Of a DNA stretch of 64,000 nt, positions 26,562-35,023 are shown one piece after another. This stretch comes from Pelomonas cellulosilytica. Its GTDB lineage: Bacteria; Pseudomonadota; Gammaproteobacteria; Burkholderiales; Burkholderiaceae_C. Under the pieces are notes generated by a model. That model was not told the DNA's origin, ran no database searches, and saw only the letters and a program-made list of their open reading frames with translations. The stretch spans positions 1 through 64,000 of the forward strand of contig NZ_JAJTWU010000002.1 of the NCBI RefSeq assembly GCF_021353265.1. Direction: 5' to 3'. A program made the position numbers and the translations under genes. Position 1 is the first letter of the stretch. Each line of letters opens with the position of its first letter.

Positions 26562-26972
26562 TCAGGCGCGGGCCGCCCACGGCTCGCGCCGAACGGCCAC
26601 GCCGGCGCGCAGCGTCGTCTGCACCTCGGCGACGACGTCGGTCTCGCGCAGCAATTGCTCGACCTGCGAGGCCGAGGCGGTCGACGTGATGCGAGCGCGG
26701 TAGCAGACATCGCGCGCCGCGAGTCCGATGCCGTCGAACCACGCGCTCGCCTCCACCTCCACCTCGGTGAGCTCGATCCGCAGCCGCGCCGCCTCGCGGT
26801 AGAGGTCGTTGCAGTAGCAGGTCGCCAGCGCCAGCATGAGGAACTCGCCGCCGTTGACCGACGAGCCGCCACCGGGCTTGCCGGCTACGGGCAGCGGTTG
26901 CCGGGTGCCGGCCGTGGCGACGTGGACAGCATGGTGGCCGGCGCTGTTATGGACTTGGGCCGAGATCTGCAT
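26562..26972 (-). CDS. OsmC-family protein
   Basis: This 136-residue protein has the OsmC/Ohr fold pattern: GGGSSVNGGEFLMLALATCYCNDLYREA, then strands to the C-terminus. Cys is present in LATCYC and in RDVCYRAR, the positions of the peroxidatic and resolving thiols of OsmC/Ohr enzymes. It probably reduces organic peroxides or is a relative with another thiol function. The gene stands alone, divergent from ubiA. Confidence 0.82.
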   Translation of the reverse strand: MQISAQVHNSAGHHAVHVATAGTRQPLPVAGKPGGGSSVNGGEFLMLALATCYCNDLYREAARLRIELTEVEVEASAWFDGIGLAARDVCYRARITSTASASQVEQLLRETDVVAEVQTTLRAGVAVRREPWAARA

Positions 26973-27049
26973 GGTGATTCCCGCGGGGTGTTGGGCGTGC
27001 GAGGCCGACTATGCCGGCCCCCGCTCGCCACCGCGTGAAAATCCCTGTT

Positions 27050-27967
27050 ATGACCCCCGCTGCTCCCGCCACTCCCGGCCCCGCGCAGCCCTCGCGGCTG
27101 GCGCTCTATCTGCAACTCATCCGCTGGGACCGCCCGTCCGGCTGGCTGCTGCTGCTGTGGCCGACGCTGTCGGCGCTGTGGATCGCGGCGGACGGCTGGC
27201 CAGGCTGGCACCTGCTCGTCGTCTTCACGCTCGGCACCGTGCTCATGCGCTCCGCCGGCTGCTGCGTCAACGACGTCGCTGACCGCGACTTCGACCGCCA
27301 CGTCAAGCGCACCGCCGAGCGGCCGGTGACGACTGGCGCCGTGTCGGTGAAGGAGGCGCTGACGCTGGGGGCCGCACTGGCGCTGCTGTCGTTCGGCCTC
27401 GTGCTGACGACCAATCCGCCCGCCATCCTGCTGAGCTTCGCCGCGCTGGCCGTGGCCATTGCCTATCCGTTCGCCAAGCGCGTGCTGGCCATGCCGCAGG
27501 CGGTGCTGGGCGTCGCGTTCTCGTTCGGCATCCCGATGGCCTTCGCCGCGGCGCTGGGCGGCGTCGAGTGGAACCTGCGCGCCGTGCCGTTGTCGGCCTG
27601 GGCGCTGCTGGTGGCCAACCTGTTCTGGGTGCTTGCCTATGACACGGAGTACGCGATGGTGGACCGCGACGACGACCTGCGCATCGGCGTGCGCTCGTCG
27701 GCCATCGCGCTGGGCCGCTGGGACGTGGCCGGCATCATGGCCTTCTACGCGGCCTACCTCGCGCTGTGGGCGGGGTTGGGCTTGCGGCTGGGCCTGGGGC
27801 GCTGGTTCATGCTGGGCATCGCGGCAGCCGCCGCGCAGGCGCTGTGGCATTTCACGCTTATCCGCAGGCGCCGCCGGGCCGAGTGCTTCCGTGCCTTCCG
27901 GGCCAACCACTGGCTGGGATTTGCGGTATTTGTTGGCACGGTGGCCGACCTGGCGTTGCGCAGGTGA
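27050..27967 (+). CDS. ubiA: 4-hydroxybenzoate polyprenyltransferase
   Basis: This inner-membrane prenyltransferase of about 305 residues adds the polyprenyl tail to 4-hydroxybenzoate, the second step of ubiquinone synthesis. It has about eight or nine membrane segments. The two Asp-rich prenyl-diphosphate/Mg motifs are [15 protein letters not shown] and [13 protein letters not shown]. The start ATG at 27050 gives a length near that of relatives; ATG at 27011 in the same frame has a GAGG before it and could be used instead. UbiC, which makes the substrate, is encoded at 32797-33339. Confidence 0.95.
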   Translation: MTPAAPATPGPAQPSRLALYLQLIRWDRPSGWLLLLWPTLSALWIAADGWPGWHLLVVFTLGTVLMRSAGCCVNDVADRDFDRHVKRTAERPVTTGAVSVKEALTLGAALALLSFGLVLTTNPPAILLSFAALAVAIAYPFAKRVLAMPQAVLGVAFSFGIPMAFAAALGGVEWNLRAVPLSAWALLVANLFWVLAYDTEYAMVDRDDDLRIGVRSSAIALGRWDVAGIMAFYAAYLALWAGLGLRLGLGRWFMLGIAAAAAQALWHFTLIRRRRRAECFRAFRANHWLGFAVFVGTVADLALRR

Positions 27968-28056
27968 AAAGTAACGGGTCGTCCTGACGCCATGCCCGGT
28001 TCACCGCTGCATGAAATTGCGCTTACATTGCCCGCGGGTCCGTAGGGAGTGAAGTG

Positions 28057-29709
28057 ATGAAGATGGTGATCCGCGGTGCTGGCATGCTGGCCGTGGCGAT
28101 GAGTCTGGTGCTCGTGGGTTGCGGCGGTGGCGGTGGCTCCGCCGGAACGCCATCGCTGGGCGGGTCGTCGGGTTCGTCCGGATCTTCCGGCTCATCGGGC
28201 TCCAGCGGTTCTTCGGGTTCCAGCGGCTCGTCCGGCAGCGCCTCCGCCGACCCGGCCGGCCCGTCGGCCAGCTTCGCGCAGCAGTGCGCGGCCAACAACA
28301 CGCTCGCTGCGGCCAACCTGCGCACGTCCACGCTTGACACCGAGAAGAAGTGGCTGCGCGCGTATTTCGACGAGGCCTACCTGTGGCGCGACGAGGTGCC
28401 GCGCGTGGATCCGAGCGGTGCCGGCTACAGCGGCAGCGATGTGTACGCGTCCATGGACAACTACTTCGAGGCGCTGAAGACGCCCAACCTGACCGACAGC
28501 GGCCAGCTTCGCGATCGCTTCAGCTTCACCTACGAGACGGCCAAGTGGAACGCGCTGGTCGAGAGCGCCGTCGAGGCTGGCTACGGCATCGAATGGAAGC
28601 TGACGAACGCCACGCCGCCGCGGCAGATCCGCATTGCCTATGTGGAGCCGGGCAGCCCGGCGGACCTGGCCGGGCTGATGCGCGGTGACGCCCTTGTCAG
28701 CGCCGACGGCACGAGCAGCGACGTGGCCGACAAGGCCGGTGTGGACGCGCTGAACGCGGCGCTGTTCCCGTCGACCCTGGCCGCGGCGCACAGCTTCGTC
28801 TTCACGCGTGCCGACGGGTCGACGGTCACGAAGAGCCTCACCAGCGCCAATGTCACGAAGACGCCCGTGCCGCTGACCCGCGTCGTCACGACGCCGGCCG
28901 GCAAGCGCGCGGGCTACCTGCTGTTCAACGACCACATCGCGCCGTCCGAAGCGCAGCTCATTTCGGCCGTGCAGGGCTTCCAGGACCAGGCCGTCACCGA
29001 GCTGGTGCTGGACCTGCGCTACAACGGCGGTGGCTATCTCTACATCGCCAGCGAACTGGCCACAATGATCGCCGGCACGGCGCGCACGTCCAACCAGGCC
29101 TTCGAGTCGCTGCGCTTCAATTCGAAACGCACCAGCGAAAACGAGACAACGCCGTTCTACACCTCGTCGTGCATCCGCATCAATGGCAACTGCACCAGCT
29201 CGCAGCCACTGCCCACGCTGAACCTCAGCCGCGTCTATGTCCTGGCGCAGTCGGGTACCTGCTCGGCCAGTGAGGCGGTCGTCAACGGCCTGCGCGGCGT
29301 GGGTGTGGACGTGGTGCTCATCGGCGGCAAGACCTGCGGCAAGCCCTATGGCTTCACAGCCAAGGACAACTGCGGCATCAGCTACTTCCCGATCGAGTTC
29401 GTCGGTGTCAATGCGCAGGGCTTCGGCGACTATTCCGACGGCTTCGAACCCAGCACCACGGGCACGGCCGGCACGCGCTTCGTCAAGGGCTGCACCGTGT
29501 CCGACGACACCGGCCATGCGCTGGGCGACCCGGCCGAGTCGATGCTTGCCTCCGCGCTGGGCTACATCGACGGCGGCAGCTGCCCCGTGCTGCCCAGCAC
29601 CTCGGCAGCCACCGCCAAGGCGCAGAGCGCCGCGATGGGCGAGGGCGCTGCGGCGCTGGTGCTCAAGCGGCACCCGGGCCGCAGCAACGCCATCCGGCTG
29701 TTGCGCTAG
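28057..29709 (+). CDS. S41-family peptidase lipoprotein
   Basis: This 550-residue protein has a lipoprotein signal (LVLVGC, Cys22) followed by Gly and a flexible (SSG)7 linker. Next come an S41 N-terminal part (WLRAYFDEAYLWRDEVP), a PDZ-like domain (about 160-260, AYVEPGSPADLAGLMRGD) and a peptidase core with LVLDLRYNGGGY. The catalytic Ser is in SGTCSASEAVVNGL. Several extra cysteines in the C-terminal part may form disulfides. Lipidation and the linker suggest it works on the periplasmic face or outer surface. ATG at 28057 follows GGGAG. It converges on the Gfo/Idh/MocA gene and shares CTAG with its stop. Confidence 0.92.
   Translation: MKMVIRGAGMLAVAMSLVLVGCGGGGGSAGTPSLGGSSGSSGSSGSSGSSGSSGSSGSSGSASADPAGPSASFAQQCAANNTLAAANLRTSTLDTEKKWLRAYFDEAYLWRDEVPRVDPSGAGYSGSDVYASMDNYFEALKTPNLTDSGQLRDRFSFTYETAKWNALVESAVEAGYGIEWKLTNATPPRQIRIAYVEPGSPADLAGLMRGDALVSADGTSSDVADKAGVDALNAALFPSTLAAAHSFVFTRADGSTVTKSLTSANVTKTPVPLTRVVTTPAGKRAGYLLFNDHIAPSEAQLISAVQGFQDQAVTELVLDLRYNGGGYLYIASELATMIAGTARTSNQAFESLRFNSKRTSENETTPFYTSSCIRINGNCTSSQPLPTLNLSRVYVLAQSGTCSASEAVVNGLRGVGVDVVLIGGKTCGKPYGFTAKDNCGISYFPIEFVGVNAQGFGDYSDGFEPSTTGTAGTRFVKGCTVSDDTGHALGDPAESMLASALGYIDGGSCPVLPSTSAATAKAQSAAMGEGAAALVLKRHPGRSNAIRLLR
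28165..28227. repeat. 9-bp coding repeat, (Ser-Ser-Gly)7 linker
   Basis: Seven codon triplets encode Ser-Ser-Gly in a row behind the lipobox of the S41 lipoprotein. Codons vary between units, so the linker appears kept by selection on the protein rather than created by recent slippage. Confidence 0.75.
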
Positions 29710-30734
29710 CCCTTCTTGTTCACGCCGCCGGGGAAGCGCTCGCGGATCGCGTCCATCCAGCGCAGCAGTGCGAGCGTCTCGGCGTGCGGCATGCGCGGGC
29801 TCTCCTTCAGCCCGGAGCGGACGCAGGCCTGCGCCTCGGCGATCTCGCCCTCGAAGCCGTTGATGACGTAGGGCGCGTCCACGCGCTGCGGCGGGTCCTT
29901 GCGGTTGATCAGTTCGACCGCTTCCGCCCCCCAGAAGTCCATCGGGAAGCGAAGGCTCGCCTGCGCGCCGACGGCCTCGAAGGCATTGGCCGACATCGCG
30001 TCGAAGCCGCAGCGGAACTGCGAAGTGATGCCGTCGGGGAAATGCAGCGTCGCGCAGACCGATGCGTCCACGCCGGTGGGGGCCAGCGTGGCGGCCACGT
30101 CGATGGCGACCGGCTCGGGGCACTCGCCGTCGTTCATCTGCTGCAGCACCCAGCGCGTGACGGCGAGGTTGTAGACGCCGATGTCCCACAGGGAGCCGCC
30201 GGCCAGCGCCGGGTTCCAGCAGCGGTGGCTCAGGTCGGCCGGGCCGGTGAAGCAGAAGCTCGACACCATCGCGCGCAGCTCGCCGATGGCACCCTCGCGC
30301 AGCCAGCGGCCGGCCACCTCGTAGGCTGGCAGGAAGCGTGTCCACATCGCCTCCATCAGGAAGACGCCGCGCGCCTTCGCCAGGTCGATGAGTTCCTGGC
30401 CCAGTTCCAGCGACGTGACGAGCGGCTTTTCGCACAGCACCGGCTTGCCCGCTGCCAGCGCGGCGCGGATGTATTCGGCGTGATGTGAATGCGGCGTGGC
30501 GATGTAGACCGCGTCCACGGACGGGTCGGCCAGCAGGTCGGCGAGGTCGGTTGTCACGCGCGCTGCGGCGCTGCTGCCTTGCCATTGCGCGGCAAAAGCC
30601 TCGCCCTTGGCCGCATCGCGCGCGAACACGGCGGCCAGCCGTGCGCCGGGTACGGCCGGCAGCGCGCTGGCGAATCGGTTGGCGATGCCGCCGGGGCCGA
30701 TGACGCCCCAGTTGAAGGTGGTGGAGTCAGTCAT
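29706..30734 (-). CDS. Gfo/Idh/MocA-family oxidoreductase
   Basis: This 342-residue NAD(P)-dependent dehydrogenase has a Rossmann domain (WGVIGPGGIANRFASAL, then AVYIATPHSHHAEY) and the family motif CEKPL with the catalytic Lys at about residue 103. The C-terminal alpha/beta domain includes GGSLWDIGVYNL. Relatives act on sugars, inositols or trans-dihydrodiols; the EAMWTRF and GVYNL features resemble the dihydrodiol dehydrogenase-like branch. It overlaps the HPP-CBS gene by eight bases, so they are co-transcribed. Cytoplasmic; substrate unknown. Confidence 0.92.
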   Translation of the reverse strand: MTDSTTFNWGVIGPGGIANRFASALPAVPGARLAAVFARDAAKGEAFAAQWQGSSAAARVTTDLADLLADPSVDAVYIATPHSHHAEYIRAALAAGKPVLCEKPLVTSLELGQELIDLAKARGVFLMEAMWTRFLPAYEVAGRWLREGAIGELRAMVSSFCFTGPADLSHRCWNPALAGGSLWDIGVYNLAVTRWVLQQMNDGECPEPVAIDVAATLAPTGVDASVCATLHFPDGITSQFRCGFDAMSANAFEAVGAQASLRFPMDFWGAEAVELINRKDPPQRVDAPYVINGFEGEIAEAQACVRSGLKESPRMPHAETLALLRWMDAIRERFPGGVNKKG

Positions 30735-31872
30735 GGGTACTCAGCGCTTTCACGAGGTCGGACTGGGTGAGGATGCCGACGAGCCGGGCCTGCTCGCCGA
30801 CTATGGGAATGTGGTGGTGGCCGGTGGCCGAGAACAGCGGCACCAGCTCGGCAATCGGCCGGTCGGCGCTGGCCACGCGCACTTGGCGACTCATGATCTG
30901 GCCGACGACTTCGGGCTTGGCGGAGTGCGTCGTGGGCGACGCCTTGAGCAGCGTCTGCAGCCGGCCGGCCAGGCCCTCGCGCTGCTCGCCGGCCGCTGTT
31001 CGGATGAAGTCGGCCCGCGTGACGATGCCGACGATACGGCGCACCCGGTCCACGACCGGCAGCGCCTTGATGCGGTGTTGCTGCAACAGCGCCCACGCTT
31101 CGGCCAGTGGCGTGCCGAACTCCACGGTGATGACCGGCGCCGACATGATGTCCGCGCAGCGCAGCCCGCGAAGGCGGTTGCGGTAGCTGAGCAGCTCGGC
31201 CTCGTGCAGCAGTTCGGCCAGGTCGTCGCGCGGCACGTCCAGCACCTGGTTGTAGCGGGCCAGCACGGCGTCCAGCTCGGCATCGCCGAAGCGTGGCGGC
31301 GCCAGCTGCGCGCCCTGCGATGGCGTGGGCGCGAGCTGTGCGTGCGGATAGCGGCGCCCGGTCGCCGTGTTGTAGGCCATGCCGGCCAGGACCAGCAGCA
31401 CCGAGTTCAGCGCCACCGGCTCCAGCGCGAAGGACCAGTCGTGCGTGGCCGTCAGCACCATCAGCAGGCTGGCCGCGCCGCCGGGCGGGTGCAGGCAGCG
31501 CAGCAGGAACATGAGCCCGATGGCCAGCGCCACCGCGATGGCGGCAGTGGGCAGCGGCGCCAGCGGCAGCAGCTTCATGCAGGCGATGCCCACGAGGGCC
31601 GACACCGTGTTGCCGCCGACGACGGCCCACGGCTGCGCAAGCGGGCTGGCCGGCACGCCGAACACCAGCACCGCGCTGGCGCCCAGCGGCGCGACGAGCC
31701 ACGGCAGCATCGCCGGCATGACGCTGCGGCTCAGCAGGCCGGCCAGCAGCAGCCCGATGCCGGCGCCCAGCACGACACGCAGACGCTCGCGTGCATTGAC
31801 CGCCTGCGGCGCCGGCCGCAATGCGTTCAGCAGGGCAAGCACACGGGCGGGCAGGGGTGCGGCAGTGGACAT
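30727..31872 (-). CDS. HPP-family membrane protein with paired CBS domains
   Basis: This 381-residue protein has an N-terminal HPP membrane domain (residues about 30-170, four hydrophobic segments, the HPP motif in LRCLHPPGGAAS). A linker and two CBS domains follow (about 240-378: ADIMSAPVITVEF and QIMSRQVRVASADRPI). HPP proteins have been linked to nitrite or small-molecule transport in chloroplasts and cyanobacteria; CBS pairs usually bind adenosine nucleotides. The fusion suggests nucleotide-gated transport. It precedes and overlaps the oxidoreductase gene. Confidence 0.9.
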   Translation of the reverse strand: MSTAAPLPARVLALLNALRPAPQAVNARERLRVVLGAGIGLLLAGLLSRSVMPAMLPWLVAPLGASAVLVFGVPASPLAQPWAVVGGNTVSALVGIACMKLLPLAPLPTAAIAVALAIGLMFLLRCLHPPGGAASLLMVLTATHDWSFALEPVALNSVLLVLAGMAYNTATGRRYPHAQLAPTPSQGAQLAPPRFGDAELDAVLARYNQVLDVPRDDLAELLHEAELLSYRNRLRGLRCADIMSAPVITVEFGTPLAEAWALLQQHRIKALPVVDRVRRIVGIVTRADFIRTAAGEQREGLAGRLQTLLKASPTTHSAKPEVVGQIMSRQVRVASADRPIAELVPLFSATGHHHIPIVGEQARLVGILTQSDLVKALSTHD

Positions 31873-31991
31873 GGGCGGCGGCTGGGCGGGAAAGCCAAGG
31901 GCGCCGATTGTGTCTGCCGCCGGCGCGCGCGCCGGTTCATCCGGGTTTCAATGGCCCGCGATGGCACGGGCCACCCGTGAAATGACCCGAG

Positions 31992-32540
31992 TCAGCCCTT
32001 GCCGAGCAGGCTGCCCATCGTGGCCTTGAGCACCTGGGCCTGGGCGCGGCGCTCCTTCGTCGCGGCGCGCTGGTAGGCGGTTTCGGCCTTCTCGCGCAGT
32101 GCGACTGCGCGTTGCAGCGCCTCCTGGTAGCGCTCGACCGTGTAGGTGTTCTCGGTGCCGATGTAGACGCTGCGCGCCAACGGCGTGTCGCCGAAGCGCG
32201 GCAGCGTCACGGCGAAGCTGCAATCCCGCACGCGGCTGCCGGCGCGCTGGCGCACGATCGGGCCGGAGATGCCGGAGGGCAGGTCGCTCTGCTTCTTGCG
32301 GCTAGGCGTGCGGCGCAGGCGCGACGGCGCCGGCATCGTCGCGATGCGTTTGAGCAGTTCCTTGGTGGCCAGCGCCAGCGCGCGCCGGGCGCCGCTGCCG
32401 TCCTGGCTGTGGTCGGAGAACAGCTTGGTGCCCCCATAGCGCAGCTGCCAACCATGGGTGGACAGATGGTCGATGCGCTGGATGCACTGCGGCACGATGA
32501 AGTGCTCGCCGGTGAAGATGACCACGTCACGGGTCTTCAT
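31992..32540 (-). CDS. Conserved protein of unknown function
   Basis: This 182-residue cytoplasmic protein has an N-terminal part with VVIFTGEHFIVPQCIQRID and WQLRYGGTKLFSD, a basic middle region (RLRRTPSRKKQSD), then SVYIGTENTYTVERYQEAL. The C-terminus is a highly charged helical segment that may form a coil. I recognise no family with known function. The ATG at 32540 was chosen over the upstream alternative because MKTRDVVIF starts the conserved-looking part. The AT-rich stretch at 32600-32660 probably contains its promoter. Confidence 0.72.
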   Translation of the reverse strand: MKTRDVVIFTGEHFIVPQCIQRIDHLSTHGWQLRYGGTKLFSDHSQDGSGARRALALATKELLKRIATMPAPSRLRRTPSRKKQSDLPSGISGPIVRQRAGSRVRDCSFAVTLPRFGDTPLARSVYIGTENTYTVERYQEALQRAVALREKAETAYQRAATKERRAQAQVLKATMGSLLGKG

Positions 32541-32796
32541 GTTTGTCGCCCTCAAAGTTCTGCCCGCCTGCACGTGCCAGACGGGTCGTTCTAACGCCCC
32601 TCTAATACGGCGTAGTTTATGGGCGAGCCGCTAATTTATGAGAGCTAAAGAACACCTTTAACGTGGGGGTTCAGCTTGGCGACAGCTAGGCGTGGTGGCG
32701 CTTCAAGCAAGGGATTTCCCATAGTCGAAGCGAGGCTTCGTGACCGCCTGGGGTGGTGAATGCGACCGTTCGTCGGGCGTGGGTCACCCGGCGGCA

Positions 32797-33339
32797 CTAA
32801 TGCTTCGGTCGGCCGGGCCGTTGCCGCACCAGTTCGGGGGCGAACAGCTCCATGACGCGCAGCAGAGCGCCACCACGGCTGAAGACCGAGTGGCGCGACC
32901 ACAGCATCTGCGGCGACATTGCCTGGCCGGTGGCTGCCTGCCATTGCCGCGCGGCGTGCCGGCGCGTGTGGCCGTGTCGCGACAGTCGCCGCGGCTGCAG
33001 CTCGCTGCGGCGGATGCGGTCGTCGTCATACAACAGGTGGGCCAGCGGCCGGCTGCCCAGGCCCTTCAGCGCGCGCCACGGGCCGGTGGTGGCGCGCTGG
33101 TGGACGGCCGAGCGCGCCCATACCAGCGGTTGGCCGTCGACCCGCAGGATGACCTCGCGCACGACGGTCAGGCCACGCGGTGGCAGGCCCAGCGCCGCGC
33201 GCTCCAGCGCGCGGAACGGCGCCACGCCCTGGCGCAGCACCTGCACGTCAAAGCACTGGCCCAGCCGCGCGAGCCGCCGGCTCAGCGAGCCCGGGGCCTG
33301 CAGCCAGTCGCGCAGGCTGTCGCGTGTCGCGATACCCAT
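32797..33339 (-). CDS. ubiC: Chorismate-pyruvate lyase
   Basis: This 180-residue enzyme removes pyruvate from chorismate to give 4-hydroxybenzoate, the entry to ubiquinone synthesis. Family features include VLRQGVAPF, VREVILRVDGQPLVWARS, the RPLAHLLYDD segment and a C-terminal SRHSVFSRGGALLRVMELF with the conserved Glu. The length is slightly above E. coli UbiC. It begins one base after the proC stop on the same strand, so the two form an operon. The product feeds UbiA (27050-27967). Confidence 0.88.
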   Translation of the reverse strand: MGIATRDSLRDWLQAPGSLSRRLARLGQCFDVQVLRQGVAPFRALERAALGLPPRGLTVVREVILRVDGQPLVWARSAVHQRATTGPWRALKGLGSRPLAHLLYDDDRIRRSELQPRRLSRHGHTRRHAARQWQAATGQAMSPQMLWSRHSVFSRGGALLRVMELFAPELVRQRPGRPKH

Positions 33340-34152
33340 TCAGCCGAATTCGCGTCCGAGTTCCGCGGCCCGCTTCTGCGCGGCCAGCACAGCACGGCGG
33401 ATCGCCGCGTCGACGGCGTCGTTTTGCAGCGACGTGATGGCCGCGTACGTCGTGCCGCCCTTGCTCGTCACGCGCTCGCGCAGCGTCGTGGGCGACTCGT
33501 CCGACGCCAGGCCCAGCGCCGCGGCGCCCGAGCAGGTGGCCAGCGCCAGGCGGCGGCCTTGGTCGGCCGTCAGGCCCATGTCCACCGCCGCGGTCATCAT
33601 CGCCTCGACGAAGAAGAAGAAATAGGCCGGGCCCGAGCCCGACAGCGCCGTCACCGCGTCCAGGTCGTCCTCGCGCGCGACCCACAGCGTCTGGCCGGTG
33701 GGGGCCAGCAGCCGCTCGACGGCAGCGCGCCCGTCGGCCGACACGGCCGGCCGCGCATACAGCCCAGCGATGCCCTGGCCGATCAGCGCCGGCGTGTTGG
33801 GCATGCTGCGCACGACGCGCTGGCTGCCTGTCGCGGCCACCAGCGCGTCGGTGCGGATGCCGGCCATCACCGACAGCTGCAGCGCGCTGCCCACCCAGGC
33901 CTTCAGCGGTGCCGCGGCCTCGGCGAACAGCTGCGGCTTGACGGCCCACACGACGGTGCTGGCGTCGGCCAGCGTCGCGTCGCCGGCCGGCAGCGCCGCG
34001 ATGCCGAACTCGCCGGCCAGCTTCTCGCGCTGCGGTGCCTGCGGTTCGACGACGCGCAGCTGCGCCGGTGCGAGGCCGGCGCGCAGCAGGCCGCCCAGGA
34101 TGGCGCTGGCCATGTTGCCGCCGCCGATAAACGCCAGGACTTCGGATGTCAT
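33340..34152 (-). CDS. proC: Pyrroline-5-carboxylate reductase
   Basis: This 270-residue cytoplasmic enzyme makes L-proline from pyrroline-5-carboxylate with NAD(P)H. It has the Rossmann motif FIGGGNMASAILGGLL at the N-terminus, VVWAVKPQ, RSMPNTPALIGQGIAGLY and the C-terminal dimer helices with SGSGPAYFFFFVEAM and LRERVTSKGGTT. The ATG at 34152 gives the standard start MTSEVLAFIG. It is upstream of ubiC in the same operon. Its degradative counterpart PutA is at 56184-59738. Confidence 0.95.
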   Translation of the reverse strand: MTSEVLAFIGGGNMASAILGGLLRAGLAPAQLRVVEPQAPQREKLAGEFGIAALPAGDATLADASTVVWAVKPQLFAEAAAPLKAWVGSALQLSVMAGIRTDALVAATGSQRVVRSMPNTPALIGQGIAGLYARPAVSADGRAAVERLLAPTGQTLWVAREDDLDAVTALSGSGPAYFFFFVEAMMTAAVDMGLTADQGRRLALATCSGAAALGLASDESPTTLRERVTSKGGTTYAAITSLQNDAVDAAIRRAVLAAQKRAAELGREFG

Positions 34153-34298
34153 GGGCCACAAGTCTATGCGCGGCCCATCGGCCGCTCGCGGTCAGGCCAC
34201 CCATGGTCCGTTTGCCGCGGCGGCGCTTCATGGCCCGGACACCGGCCATGCCGAGCATGCAAAGCCTGGCATGTCGCCCGGCCCCCCACCTTCACCCC

Positions 34299-34970
34299 AT
34301 GTCTCCTCGCCTCCTGCTCGCCACGTTGTCCCTGCTGCTGGCCATGACCACGGCCTCGGTCGCCGCACCGCTCGGCGTCAACCTCATCGTCAACGGCGAT
34401 GCCGAGTCGGGCATCGCCGGCTGGCAGCCGTTCAGCGGCGTCGCGGCGCTGAACACGGCCGCTTACGCGCCGCCCGTCTTCCTGTACCCGGATGCGCCGC
34501 ACGGCAGCCAGATGTTCGTCGGCAGCGTCGACGGGCTGGCGGCCGGCTGGCAGCTCGTGGACTTGGCCGGCCAGGCCCAGGCCATCGACGCCGGTCGCGT
34601 CAGCTTCAACCTGGCCGCCTATCTGGGCGGCGTTGGCGACCAGGAAGACAACCCGCTGCTGTACGTGTCCTTCCTGGACGGTGCGGGTGTGGAGATCGGC
34701 CACACCGAGCTGGGCCCGATCTTCCTGGACCTTCGCGACAACCTGACGGTGCTGGGCGGCTTCCGTACCGAGGGCACGTTGCCCGACGGCACGCGGCAGC
34801 TGCAGTTCACGCTGTCGATGGATGCGCCGGACGGCGACAGCACCGGCGCATTCGCGGACAACCTGAGCTTCACGCTGGCCGCCGCCGCGGCCGTCCCCGA
34901 GCCGCAGACCTGGGCCCTGCTGCCGCTGGCGCTGGCCGGCCTGGCGCTGTCCCGCCGTCGCGGTCGTTGA
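34299..34970 (+). CDS. PEP-CTERM sorting domain protein
   Basis: This 223-residue exported protein has a signal peptide (about residues 1-23, cleavage near SVAAP) and a beta-sandwich-like body beginning NLIVNGDAESGIAGWQPF, similar to carbohydrate-binding or DUF642-like modules. A C-terminal PEP-CTERM signal VPEPQTWALL plus a hydrophobic segment ends in RRRGR (199-223). It should be processed by an exosortase and remain in or on the envelope or matrix. It precedes the phospholipase C gene by 53 bp, so they may be co-expressed. Confidence 0.9.
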   Translation: MSPRLLLATLSLLLAMTTASVAAPLGVNLIVNGDAESGIAGWQPFSGVAALNTAAYAPPVFLYPDAPHGSQMFVGSVDGLAAGWQLVDLAGQAQAIDAGRVSFNLAAYLGGVGDQEDNPLLYVSFLDGAGVEIGHTELGPIFLDLRDNLTVLGGFRTEGTLPDGTRQLQFTLSMDAPDGDSTGAFADNLSFTLAAAAAVPEPQTWALLPLALAGLALSRRRGR

Positions 34971-35023
34971 AACACCAAGCTGTTCCCGCCCCCCGCCCCC
35001 TCCCGATTCGCCCAAGAGACGTC

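Noticed and set aside
32726..32740. CGAAGC-GAG-GCTTCG hairpin as a terminator for ubiC
   Set aside because: It is nearly 60 bases past the stop, with a three-base loop and no T-run.
32740..34347. Plus-strand open frame of 535 codons across ubiC and proC
   Set aside because: It lies opposite two clear minus-strand enzymes with conserved motifs; its composition (Arg/Gln/Ala/His-rich, no domains) is that of a shadow frame in high-GC DNA.
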